Part shown: in pieces, positions 1-6,108 of the stretch | How the letters are laid out: each line of letters begins with the position of its first letter | Position numbering within the stretch: position 1 is the first letter of the stretch | The notes under the pieces: model-generated | Databases searched by the model: none | Seen by the model: only the letters and a program-made list of their open reading frames with translations | What the model was told of the DNA's origin: nothing | Assembly (NCBI GenBank): GCA_005888515.1 | Contig: VAZR01000158.1 | Span: 1-7,190 of the forward strand | Direction: 5' to 3' | DNA from: Alphaproteobacteria bacterium | Lineage (GTDB): Bacteria > Pseudomonadota > Alphaproteobacteria > ATCC43930 > CGMCC-115725 | Length of the DNA: 7,190 nucleotides | Program-made: the position numbers and the translations under genes

Positions 1-1044
1 GTGCCGATCGGCACGGTGCCGATCTACCAGGCGCTCGAAAAGGTCGGCGGCAAGGCCGAGGAGCTGACCTGGGAATTGTTCCGCGACACCCTCATTGAGC
101 AGGCCGAGCAGGGAGTCGATTACTTCACGATCCACGCCGGTGTGCGGCTCGGCTATATCCACCTGACCGCCAACCGGGTCACCGGCATTGTGTCGCGCGG
201 CGGCTCGATCATGGCGAAATGGTGCCTGGCGCATCACCAGGAGAATTTCCTCTACACCCATGTCCGCGAGATCAACGAGATCATGCGGGCTTATGACGTC
301 AGCTATTCGTTCGGCGACGGCTTGCGCCCCGGCTCGATCGCCGACGCCAACGACCGCGCCCAGTTCGCCGAATTGGAGACCTTGGGCGAATTGACGAAGC
401 TCGCCTGGGAAGACGGTGTCCAGGTCATGATCGAAGGCCCCGGCCATGTGCCGATGCACAAGATCAAGGTCAACATGGAAAAGCAGCTCGAGGAATGCGG
501 CGAGGCGCCGTTCTACACCTTGGGTCCGCTGACGACCGACATCGCGCCCGGCTACGACCACATCACCAGCGGCATCGGCGCGGCGATGATCGGCTGGTTC
601 GGTACGGCCCTCCTCTGCTATGTGACCCCAAAGGAGCATCTCGGGCTGCCCGACCGCGACGACGTCAAGGCCGGCGTCATCACCTACAAGATCGCCGCCC
701 ACGCCGCCGATCTCGCGAAGGGCCACCCGGCGGCGCGCGAGCGCGACGACGCCTTGTCGCGGGCCCGTTTCGAGTTCCGCTGGCGCGATCAGTTCAACCT
801 GTCGCTCGACCCTGAGACGGCCGAGAAATTCCACGACCAGACCTTGCCGGCGGACGGCGCCAAGCTGGCACATTTCTGCTCGATGTGCGGCCCGAAATTC
901 TGCTCGATGGAAATCACCCAGCAGATCCGCGACTACGCCAAAAGCGGCATGGCGGAAAAATCGAAGGAATTCCTCGAGCACGGCGCCGAGATCTACAAGG
1001 TCGAGCAGGGCACGGTCGATCCGCGCGTCGCCGCCGACGATTGA
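1..1044 (+). CDS. thiC: Phosphomethylpyrimidine synthase ThiC, C-terminal part (5' end outside window)
   Basis: ThiC is a radical-SAM enzyme that rearranges 5-aminoimidazole ribotide into HMP phosphate, the pyrimidine half of thiamine, in the cytoplasm. The window opens inside the gene: the visible GTG at position 1 is an internal Val of the conserved VPIGTVPIYQALEKV stretch, not a start. About 347 residues are visible; the E. coli enzyme is about 630 long, so the N-terminal part (roughly 280 residues) is missing. Visible hallmarks are the barrel segments around FTIHAGV, GDGLRPGS and EGPGHVPMHKI, and the C-terminal CX2CX4C cluster motif at fragment residues Cys293, Cys296 and Cys301, which binds the SAM-coordinating 4Fe-4S cluster. 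The motif is complete, so nothing suggests loss of function. The gene ends in TGA just before a palindromic element. A thiamine riboswitch, if present, would be upstream and outside the window. Confidence 0.97.
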   Translation: MPIGTVPIYQALEKVGGKAEELTWELFRDTLIEQAEQGVDYFTIHAGVRLGYIHLTANRVTGIVSRGGSIMAKWCLAHHQENFLYTHVREINEIMRAYDVSYSFGDGLRPGSIADANDRAQFAELETLGELTKLAWEDGVQVMIEGPGHVPMHKIKVNMEKQLEECGEAPFYTLGPLTTDIAPGYDHITSGIGAAMIGWFGTALLCYVTPKEHLGLPDRDDVKAGVITYKIAAHAADLAKGHPAARERDDALSRARFEFRWRDQFNLSLDPETAEKFHDQTLPADGAKLAHFCSMCGPKFCSMEITQQIRDYAKSGMAEKSKEFLEHGAEIYKVEQGTVDPRVAADD

Positions 1045-1068
1045 GCGTGATCAGTCGGCCGAATGAGC

Positions 1069-1093
1069 CCCTCTCCCGCACCGCGGGAGAGGG
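1069..1093. repeat. Left terminal hairpin of the composite element
   Basis: A perfect 11-bp stem (CCCTCTCCCGC / GCGGGAGAGGG) with the 3-base loop ACC, starting 24 bases after the thiC stop codon. No T-run follows it, so it is not a classical intrinsic terminator, although such a strong stem could stabilise the thiC mRNA 3' end. Confidence 0.85.
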
Positions 1094-1120
1094 AGGGGCC
1101 CGCGCCGAAGGCGCGGGAGG

Positions 1121-1672
1121 GTGAGGGCACTGGCTGAGGAAACACCCTCACCCGGCTCGCTGCGCTCGCCACCCTCTCCCGCATTGCGGGAGAGGGTTTC
1201 GGCCGAACCCACGACCGCCGATCTCGATGCGCGGCGGGCGGCGCGGCGCTATCCCGATCGCCCGATCGTCGCTGTGCTCGCGGTGGTCTTGCGCGGCGAA
1301 GAGGCGCTGATCGTGCAGCGCGCGCAGCAGCCGAATGCCGGACGCTGGGGTTTTCCCGGCGGCGTCCTCGAGCTCGGCGAGACAGTTGCCGAGGGCGCCA
1401 TGCGCGAATTGTTCGAGGAAACCGGCATCGTCGCCAAACCCGCCGGTGTTCTGGACGTGCATGACGCGATCACCCGCGACGCCGAAGGCCGGGTGCAGTT
1501 CCATTATTTGCTGATCGCGGTGCGCGGCATCTGGGAGTCGGGCGAAGGCGAGCCGGCCGACGATGCCGCCGCTGTCGCCTGGATCACCCGGGCCGATATC
1601 GTGGCGGGGCGGTATCCGACTTTCCCGACGTTGCTGCCATTGCTCGACCGCGCCGTGAAACCCGAGCAGTAG
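1121..1672 (+). CDS. Nudix hydrolase (ADP-ribose pyrophosphatase-like)
   Basis: Nudix enzymes hydrolyse nucleoside diphosphates linked to another moiety, using Mg2+ held by the Nudix box. The full box GX5EX7REUXEEXGU is present at residues 81-103 (Gly81, Glu87, Arg95-Glu96, Glu99-Glu100, Gly102), counting from the GTG at 1121. The preceding RRYPDRPIVAVLAVVLRGEE is the usual first strand of this small soluble family. The start is uncertain. The only common in-frame start codons before the conserved domain are GTG 1121 and TTG 1184, both inside the palindromic element, so residues 1 to about 26 are repeat-derived and unlikely to be ancestral. A clear Shine-Dalgarno at the right distance is lacking. 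Position directly after thiC allows co-transcription. E. coli NudJ acts on thiamine and HMP pyrophosphates, so a thiamine-related substrate is possible, but only context suggests it. Confidence 0.9.
   Translation: MRALAEETPSPGSLRSPPSPALRERVSAEPTTADLDARRAARRYPDRPIVAVLAVVLRGEEALIVQRAQQPNAGRWGFPGGVLELGETVAEGAMRELFEETGIVAKPAGVLDVHDAITRDAEGRVQFHYLLIAVRGIWESGEGEPADDAAAVAWITRADIVAGRYPTFPTLLPLLDRAVKPEQ
1172..1196. repeat. Right terminal hairpin of the composite element
   Basis: The same perfect 11-bp stem as at 1069-1093, here with loop ATT. It lies within the open frame of the Nudix gene. Its loop and first stem base contain an in-frame TTG (1184-1186) that could serve as a start codon, in which case the codon would sit at the tip of a stable hairpin. 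Confidence 0.85.
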
Positions 1673-1743
1673 GAACGCGTCTCCCTGGTGGTCGTGAACC
1701 GCAGCAGATCAGCGTCATGGCGGTGTTGCCGCACACCCACAGC

Positions 1744-1771
1744 CGTCGTCCCGGCTTTCGCCGGGACGACG
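1744..1771. repeat. REP-like hairpin, short copy
   Basis: A perfect 12-bp stem, CGTCGTCCCGGC / GCCGGGACGACG, with loop TTTC, lying 71 bases after the Nudix stop. It shares the GTCGTCCCGGC arm with the larger element at 6023-6102, so both belong to one dispersed family. No T-run follows, so it is not a canonical intrinsic terminator, but it may act as a 3' mRNA-protecting hairpin. Confidence 0.8.
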
Positions 1772-1840
1772 TTGAGGGCCAGCGTCGAATTACAAACGCC
1801 GCCTTCAGGCGTGGCATGCGAGGCATCCTGCCGCAGCGCC

Positions 1841-1869
1841 GTGACGGCGACGATTGCCTCGGCTAATAT
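1841..1869 (+). promoter_or_regulatory. Candidate sigma-70-type promoter for the acylase operon
   Basis: GTGACG (1841-1846, four matches to TTGACA) is separated by 17 bases from TAATAT (1864-1869, four matches to TATAAT). It lies about 93 bases before the small gene at 1962, after the REP-like hairpin, where an operon promoter is expected. The match is weak and could be chance. Confidence 0.25.
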
Positions 1870-1952
1870 CGGCTCGCGGCAGACCGGGCGGACAGGGGCG
1901 TCGGGAAGCCGCGACGGTGCAACACGTAGCTTCGGTTTCCCCTAGCCGATGC

Positions 1953-1958
1953 GGGGAG
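1953..1958 (+). promoter_or_regulatory. Ribosome binding site supporting the ATG at 1962
   Basis: GGGGAG ends three bases before the ATG at 1962. The spacing is short, but this purine run favours that ATG over the TTG at 1854 in the same frame. The ATG at 1949, in another frame, has no comparable site. Confidence 0.45.
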
Positions 1959-1961
1959 ATC

Positions 1962-2213
1962 ATGATCGGTCCGCCGGGATTGCCGAAATTCGGACGCCGG
2001 GTTTTTTCCTTTGGCTCATCGCCGGAACGCCGGCACCAGCGCCGGAACGCCTGGAAATTCGCCGTGTGCTTTTATGCCGCCGGAGTGCTGGCGCATTACA
2101 GCCACCACATGAGTTTCGGCCTGCCATCCTCGCTCGACGAAGCCTTGATGAGCGCGCCGACAAGCCTCGCCTGGCCGGCCGATCTGATCGGGACTTTGAT
2201 CGATCTCGGCTGA
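1962..2213 (+). CDS. Small hypothetical membrane-associated protein (83 aa)
   Basis: I do not recognise this protein. The first 30 residues are basic (RR pairs at 12-13, 23-24 and 27-28). A short hydrophobic segment follows at 31-46 (WKFAVCFYAAGVLAHY), then a His cluster (HYSHH, 45-49), and a second apolar stretch near 68-82 containing WPADLIGTLIDL. The basic N-terminus ahead of a hydrophobic segment fits an inner-membrane protein with its N-terminus in the cytoplasm. The sequence reads as structured, with Gly, Pro and Trp at plausible turns, rather than as a frame shadow. It is also the only frame here with a purine-rich ribosome site, and it ends 27 bases before the acylase start in the same frame. 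It may be the first gene of the operon, or a leader whose translation feeds the weak TTG start downstream. Confidence 0.5.
   Translation: MIGPPGLPKFGRRVFSFGSSPERRHQRRNAWKFAVCFYAAGVLAHYSHHMSFGLPSSLDEALMSAPTSLAWPADLIGTLIDLG
2020..2051 (+). repeat. Short direct repeat, 12 bp at 20-bp spacing
   Basis: CGCCGGAACGCC occurs at 2020-2031 and again at 2040-2051, inside the basic N-terminal part of the small protein. The 20-bp period is not a multiple of three, so the two copies encode different residues. Confidence 0.6.
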
Positions 2214-2240
2214 TCGCGGCAGCCGTTCGGGTCGCCGCTC

Positions 2241-4487
2241 TTGCGTCTAGCAGCAATCGCCGCGATTGCGCCGCTGGCGTGGCGGCTGGCTTGGGCCGGT
2301 TTGCGCCACCGGCCCCGTCCACAAACTATCACGCAGCGGCTCGCCGCCCTGCCGCGGCTCGACCTGCCGGTCAGCGCACCCGTCGAGATCCGCTGGAACG
2401 ATCGGCTCGTTCCGTTCATCGAGGCGGACAGCGATCGCGATCTGGCGGTGGCGCTCGGCCTCATCCATGCGCATCTGCGCTTGGCCCAGATGGAGTTGCT
2501 GCGCCGCATCGCGCAGGGCCGCCTGTCCGAAATTCTCGGCCCTGTCGCGATCCCGTTTGATCACACGCTGCGGCTGCTCGACCCGACCCGCGCCGTGCCG
2601 GCGATCGAAGAGGCTCTGCCCGAAGCAACGCTCGACTGGGTCGAGGGGTTTGTCGCCGGCATCAATCACCACCTCGCCAGCGCTGCCGCGCCGCCGTTCG
2701 AGTTTCGCCTCCTTGGCATCAGGGCGGAACCCTGGACCGTCGCCGATGTGCTCGGCATCGCCCGGCTGGCCGCCGCCGATATCAATTGGCTCTTGTGGAT
2801 GCGGCTGTTGCGCCTGCCGCGCGGCCCCGACTGGCCGGACATCTGGGCCCGGCTGATTGAGGACGGCACCGCGCCGTTGCCGAGTCTGGGCAGTGGCAAA
2901 GATGTCGCGTCTGAGGGCTTCACCAGACTGCTGCTCGGGCTCGGCCGCGCCGGCAGCAACGCGGTGGCCGTTTCGGCCAACCGGAGCGCCACGGGCCGTT
3001 CGTGGCTGGCCGGCGACCCGCATTTGTCTCTGAGCCTGCCGAGCGTCTGGCAGCAGGCTTCCTACCGCTCGCCGTCCTACAATGTCGCCGGGCTGATGAT
3101 CCCCGGCATCCCGGTCATGGCGATCGGCCGCAACCCATGGATCGCCTGGGGCGGCACCAATCTGCACGCTCTCAGCAGCGACCTGTTCGACGTCTCGGAC
3201 CTGCCGGCCAGCGAAATCGCCCAGCGGCGCTTGCGGCTCGCGGTGCGCTGGTCGAGATCGCGCGAGATTGTGCTGCGCTACACCGCGCACGGGCCGATCA
3301 TCTCCGACGCGCCATTATTCGGCAGCAGCAACGGGCGCGCCCTCGCGTTGCGCTGGGTCGGACACCAGCCCTCGGACGAGATGAGCGCGCTGCTCGCGAT
3401 CAACCGGTCGCGCGATTGGCATGAGTTCTCCACCGCCGCGGAAGGCTTCGCGGTGCCCGGCCAGAACCTCGTCTATGCCGATCGCGGCGGCCATATCGGC
3501 AAGCTGCGTGCGGCCTGGCTGCCGCGCCGGTCGTTCTCGCCACCGGCCGATGTCGCCTCACCCGTCGCGCATGCCGCGCACTGGACCGATCTGGCGACCG
3601 CGGCGCATTTGCCGGCCGAACTCGACCCGTCGGACGGCTTTATCGTCTCAGCCAACGACCGGCCGCCTGCGTCTGACATCCCGCTGGGCTGGTTTTTTTC
3701 GCCGAACGACCGCGCCGAGCGGCTGACAGCGCTCTTAGCTGACCGCGAGGCGATCGGCTTCGCCGACCTTACCGCGTTACAGCGCGATGTCGCGATGCCG
3801 CTCGCGCTCGCCTTGTGCGACCGGCTCTGCGCGGTTTGCACCGCGCGACCCGGGACGGATCCAGTACTCGATGCCTTGCGAGCATGGGATGGCGCGTACG
3901 ATCCCGCCTCACCCGGCGCGCTCGCCTTCGAGCTGGTGCTGGCGCAGCTTGTTGCGGCGGTAACGCCACCGTCCCGTCGCGCGCTCTATAATGTGGTGTG
4001 GCATGGCCGTCGCCTGTTGGCGCGCGAGATCGATGCCTTGCCCCCTGAGCAGCTCAGCCTAGCCGTTCAGCAGGCAGTCGCTGCCGCCGGACCGGCTTTC
4101 GACCGGCTGCGCCATTGGGGAGAGGCGCATCGGCTGCGGCTCGCGCACCCGCTTGGCGCTGTGCCGGGGATCGGTCGGCGCTTTCGATACATTGATTGGC
4201 CGTGGCCAGCCGGCAGCGATACGGTGTTCAAATCGGCGCATGGGCTCGTTGCCGGCCAGCACGCTGTCGCCTACGGCAGCAACGCCCGCTATCTGTTCGA
4301 CATGTCCGATCTCGACGGCAATCACCTGGTTCTGCTCGGTGGCCAGGACGGGGTGCCGGGCAGCCCCGCTTTCCTCGATCAGGCGGAACTGTTCCGCCGC
4401 GGCGAATATGTGACGGTGCCGCTCGATCCCGTCACGGCTCGCGCCAGCTTCCCGCACACTACCATTCTGCAACCCGGACCGCGATGA
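2241..4487 (+). CDS. Penicillin acylase family (S45) N-terminal-nucleophile amidohydrolase, 748 aa
   Basis: Enzymes of this family are made as one chain, cut themselves before a Ser, and hydrolyse amide bonds of beta-lactams, acyl-homoserine lactones or related acyl amides. The alpha-chain signature (PVEIRWNDRLVPFIEA, then MELLRRIAQGRLSEILG) is followed by the cleavage site Gly238-Ser239-Asn240. His261 falls at beta-chain position 23, which is Gln in penicillin G acylase and His in cephalosporin and AHL acylases. Further landmarks are WGGTN (303-307), HGP at His350, VPGQN at Asn409, and SAND with Asn472 (beta 234), the expected oxyanion-hole Asn. The usual GGQDGVPGSP tail is near the end. Length is typical. 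The N-terminus has one Arg, then an apolar run and an AWA-G site at about residues 18-21, suggesting export to the periplasm. TTG 2241 is the only start after the upstream in-frame stop. The 3' end overlaps the next gene by four bases. Confidence 0.93.
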   Translation: MRLAAIAAIAPLAWRLAWAGLRHRPRPQTITQRLAALPRLDLPVSAPVEIRWNDRLVPFIEADSDRDLAVALGLIHAHLRLAQMELLRRIAQGRLSEILGPVAIPFDHTLRLLDPTRAVPAIEEALPEATLDWVEGFVAGINHHLASAAAPPFEFRLLGIRAEPWTVADVLGIARLAAADINWLLWMRLLRLPRGPDWPDIWARLIEDGTAPLPSLGSGKDVASEGFTRLLLGLGRAGSNAVAVSANRSATGRSWLAGDPHLSLSLPSVWQQASYRSPSYNVAGLMIPGIPVMAIGRNPWIAWGGTNLHALSSDLFDVSDLPASEIAQRRLRLAVRWSRSREIVLRYTAHGPIISDAPLFGSSNGRALALRWVGHQPSDEMSALLAINRSRDWHEFSTAAEGFAVPGQNLVYADRGGHIGKLRAAWLPRRSFSPPADVASPVAHAAHWTDLATAAHLPAELDPSDGFIVSANDRPPASDIPLGWFFSPNDRAERLTALLADREAIGFADLTALQRDVAMPLALALCDRLCAVCTARPGTDPVLDALRAWDGAYDPASPGALAFELVLAQLVAAVTPPSRRALYNVVWHGRRLLAREIDALPPEQLSLAVQQAVAAAGPAFDRLRHWGEAHRLRLAHPLGAVPGIGRRFRYIDWPWPAGSDTVFKSAHGLVAGQHAVAYGSNARYLFDMSDLDGNHLVLLGGQDGVPGSPAFLDQAELFRRGEYVTVPLDPVTARASFPHTTILQPGPR

Positions 4488-6022
4488 TCGACGCGACCCC
4501 GCTGCTGCGGCTCTATGCCGGGTTCCGGGCGCGACGGCTCGCGCGGCAGCATGCCGCCGCGATCCAGCAGCGCACCTTACAGCGGCTGCTCCGGCGTGCC
4601 GCGGCGACCCGCTTCGGGCGCGATCACGGATTGCCCAGGATTGCCGATCTCGCTGCGTTCCAATCCGCCGTGCCGTTGCGGCGCTACGAGGATTTCTGGT
4701 CGGCCTATTGGCAGTCCGCTTTTCCCAACCTTGTCGATGTCACCTGGCCCGGTCTTATCCCGTTCTTCGCCGAGAGTTCCGGCACCAGCAGCGGCGTCAC
4801 CAAATTCATCCCGGTCACATCGGAGATGATCCGCTCGAACCGGCAGGCCGGCCTCGACCTGCTCGGTTATCATCTCCGGCAATGCCCGCAGAGCCATGTC
4901 TTCGCCGGCCGCAATCTGTTGCTTGGCGGCAGCACCGATCTGGTCGAGCGCGCACCTGGAATTAAAAGCGGCGATCTCAGCGGCATCGCCGCGGCAACCG
5001 TGCCGGGCTGGGCGCGCGGTTTCGCTTATCCACCGCCAGAGATCTCTCGCCTGACCGATTGGACCGAGAAGATGGCGCGGCTGGCCGATGCTGCACCCAA
5101 AGCGGATATCCGCAGCATCTCCGGCACGCCGAGCTGGCTGTTGCTGTTCTTCGACGAGCTGGCGCGCCGGCATCCGGAGCGTAGCGCGCGGCTCGTCGAT
5201 TTTTTTCCGAAGCTCGAGCTGCTCGTGCATGGCGGGGTGAATTTCGCGCCGTACCGCGCGCGTTTTGCCGAATGGCTCGCGGGCAGCAAGGCTGAGACGC
5301 GCGAGGTCTACGCCGCCAGCGAGGGGTTCATCGCCAGCGCCGATCGCGCTGAGGGCGAGGGCATGCGCGTCAATCTCGACCACGGCATCTTCTATGAATT
5401 CGTGCCGGTCAGTGAGATGGATGCCCCGCAGCCGACGCGCCATTGGATCGGCAATGTCGAGACCGGGATCGATTACGCGCCGGTGTTGACGACCTGCGCC
5501 GGCCTGTGGGCCTACGTCGTCGGCGATGTCGTGCGTTTCGTGAGCCGCGATCCGCCGCGCCTGCTGGTGACGGGCCGGCTGTCCTACACGCTGTCGGCAT
5601 TTGGCGAGCACCTGACCGGCGAGGAGGTCGAGGGCGCGGTCACGGCCGCCGCCGAAGCGATCGACGCCGGGTTGCGCGATTTTTCGGCCGGCGCGCTCTA
5701 TCCCGAAAAACCCGGGGAGATCGGGGGCCATCTGTTCATCGTCGAATTCGAGCGGCCGGTCGCCGCCGATGAGCTTACCCGCTTCGCCCACCTGCTCGAT
5801 CGCGATCTGATGCGCCGCAACCTCGATTACCAGGCGCACCGCGCCGGCGGGTATGGGCTGCATCAGCCGAAAATCGCAGCGCTGCGCCACGGCGGTTTTG
5901 CCGAATGGATGCGGCGGCGGGGACGGCTCGGCAGTCAGAACAAGGTGCCGCGGGTCATCGCCGATCCCGCGCTATTCGACGATCTGCGCGCCTTCGCCGA
6001 AGCCAACCGGCAGCCAATTTAA
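4484..6022 (+). CDS. GH3-family adenylate-forming acyl-acid amido synthetase, 512 aa
   Basis: GH3 enzymes, best known from plants (JAR1 and the auxin-conjugating GH3s), activate a carboxylic acid with ATP to an acyl-adenylate and pass it to an amine, usually an amino acid. Visible hallmarks are the phosphate loop SSGTSSGVTKF starting at Ser98; YAASEG at 276-281 (the family's Y-x-x-S-E-G nucleotide motif); a TCAGLWAYVVGDVVRF segment with Asp348, matching the family's ATP-binding GD; a C-terminal lid starting with GRLSYTLSAFGEHL; and SQNKVPR with Lys487, a likely catalytic lid lysine. No signal peptide is seen, so it is cytoplasmic. Length is normal for bacterial members. ATG 4484 overlaps the acylase stop as ATGA, indicating translational coupling; the frame is open further upstream but lies inside the acylase. 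Bacterial GH3 substrates are largely unknown, so the acid and amine are not assigned. Confidence 0.92.
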   Translation: MIDATPLLRLYAGFRARRLARQHAAAIQQRTLQRLLRRAAATRFGRDHGLPRIADLAAFQSAVPLRRYEDFWSAYWQSAFPNLVDVTWPGLIPFFAESSGTSSGVTKFIPVTSEMIRSNRQAGLDLLGYHLRQCPQSHVFAGRNLLLGGSTDLVERAPGIKSGDLSGIAAATVPGWARGFAYPPPEISRLTDWTEKMARLADAAPKADIRSISGTPSWLLLFFDELARRHPERSARLVDFFPKLELLVHGGVNFAPYRARFAEWLAGSKAETREVYAASEGFIASADRAEGEGMRVNLDHGIFYEFVPVSEMDAPQPTRHWIGNVETGIDYAPVLTTCAGLWAYVVGDVVRFVSRDPPRLLVTGRLSYTLSAFGEHLTGEEVEGAVTAAAEAIDAGLRDFSAGALYPEKPGEIGGHLFIVEFERPVAADELTRFAHLLDRDLMRRNLDYQAHRAGGYGLHQPKIAALRHGGFAEWMRRRGRLGSQNKVPRVIADPALFDDLRAFAEANRQPI

Positions 6023-6102
6023 TCGTCGTCCCGGCGAAGGCCGGGACCCACTTGTCCGCGCCCGACTAGTGGAAGAGTGGATCCCGGCCTACGGGATGAC
6101 GA
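6023..6102. repeat. REP-like inverted repeat between convergent genes
   Basis: The outer arms TCGTCGTCCCG (6023-6033) and CGGGATGACGA (6092-6102) pair at 10 of 11 bases. Inner arms GGCCGGGACCCA (6039-6050) and TGGATCCCGGCC (6078-6089) pair at 11 of 12. The left half also folds alone as GTCCCGGC-GAAG-GCCGGGAC (6028-6047), and the right half as ATCCCG...CGGGAT (6081-6096). The element starts on the base after the GH3 stop and ends six bases before the restored minus-strand stop, so it could act as a bidirectional transcription or mRNA-stability barrier. It is related to the hairpin at 1744-1771. Confidence 0.85.
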
Positions 6103-6108
6103 AATACG

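Larger units (their letters stand above)
1055..1207. repeat. MITE-like composite palindrome flanked by a 9-bp direct repeat
   Basis: The exact 9-mer TCGGCCGAA occurs at 1055-1063 and 1199-1207. Between the copies is an element made almost entirely of hairpins. Its ends are inverted repeats: CCCTCTCCCGC at 1069-1079 against GCGGGAGAGGG at 1186-1196. Each end also forms its own hairpin (1069-1093 and 1172-1196). An 8-bp hairpin lies at 1099-1117, and GGGTGAGGG (1119-1127) pairs with CCCTCACCC (1145-1153). The layout looks like two copies of one repeat placed tail to tail. Terminal inverted repeats plus a flanking duplication are what a small non-autonomous transposon would leave, but the 9-mer is nearly self-palindromic, so chance or a site preference is possible. 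The offset between the flanking copies is 144 bp, a multiple of three. Confidence 0.75.
1673..1961. other. Intergenic stretch between the Nudix gene and the acylase operon
   Basis: I see no convincing gene in these 289 bases. The open frame across them has low-complexity composition, and part of it is simply the translated REP-like hairpin at 1744-1771. The stretch also holds a weak sigma-70-like promoter candidate at 1841-1869 and the ribosome binding site for the small gene at 1962. No T-rich terminator follows the Nudix stop codon. Confidence 0.6.

Noticed and set aside
1..3. GTG at the first base as a thiC start codon
   Set aside because: It falls inside the conserved VPIGTVPIYQAL block in the middle of ThiC; the gene simply continues to the left of the window.
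1069..1117. Rho-independent terminator of thiC
   Set aside because: The stems are very strong but are followed by AGGGG and AGGGTG rather than T residues, so they are better described as repeat hairpins.
1055..1207. CRISPR array
   Set aside because: The repeated units are self-complementary hairpins in inverted arrangement, without regularly spaced direct repeats or unique spacers.
1227..1229. ATG at 1227 as the start of the Nudix gene
   Set aside because: It is out of frame with the Nudix domain, so it cannot be the start unless there is a sequence error.
1688..1945. Plus-strand open frame in the intergenic stretch
   Set aside because: Part of it is the translated REP-like hairpin (VVPAFAGTT), and the rest is Ser/Ala/Arg-rich without structure or a ribosome site.
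1971..2007. Intrinsic terminator suggested by a T6 run after GC-rich sequence
   Set aside because: The GCCGGG just before the T run has no CCCGGC partner upstream; only short imperfect pairings such as CCGAA/TTCGG exist, and the run is inside an open frame.
1949..2560. Plus-strand open frame of 203 codons starting at ATG 1949
   Set aside because: It runs through the 3' half of the small gene and deep into the acylase in another frame, and is almost all Arg, Ala, Pro and Ser, as expected of a shifted frame.
2247..3290. Minus-strand open frame of 347 codons
   Set aside because: It is the antisense shadow of the acylase in high-GC DNA; its translation has no recognisable motif, while the plus strand shows a full acylase signature.
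4577..5890. Minus-strand open frame of 437 codons
   Set aside because: It is antisense to GH3, which has all its family motifs on the plus strand. The length comes from GC-rich third positions, and the composition is low-complexity.
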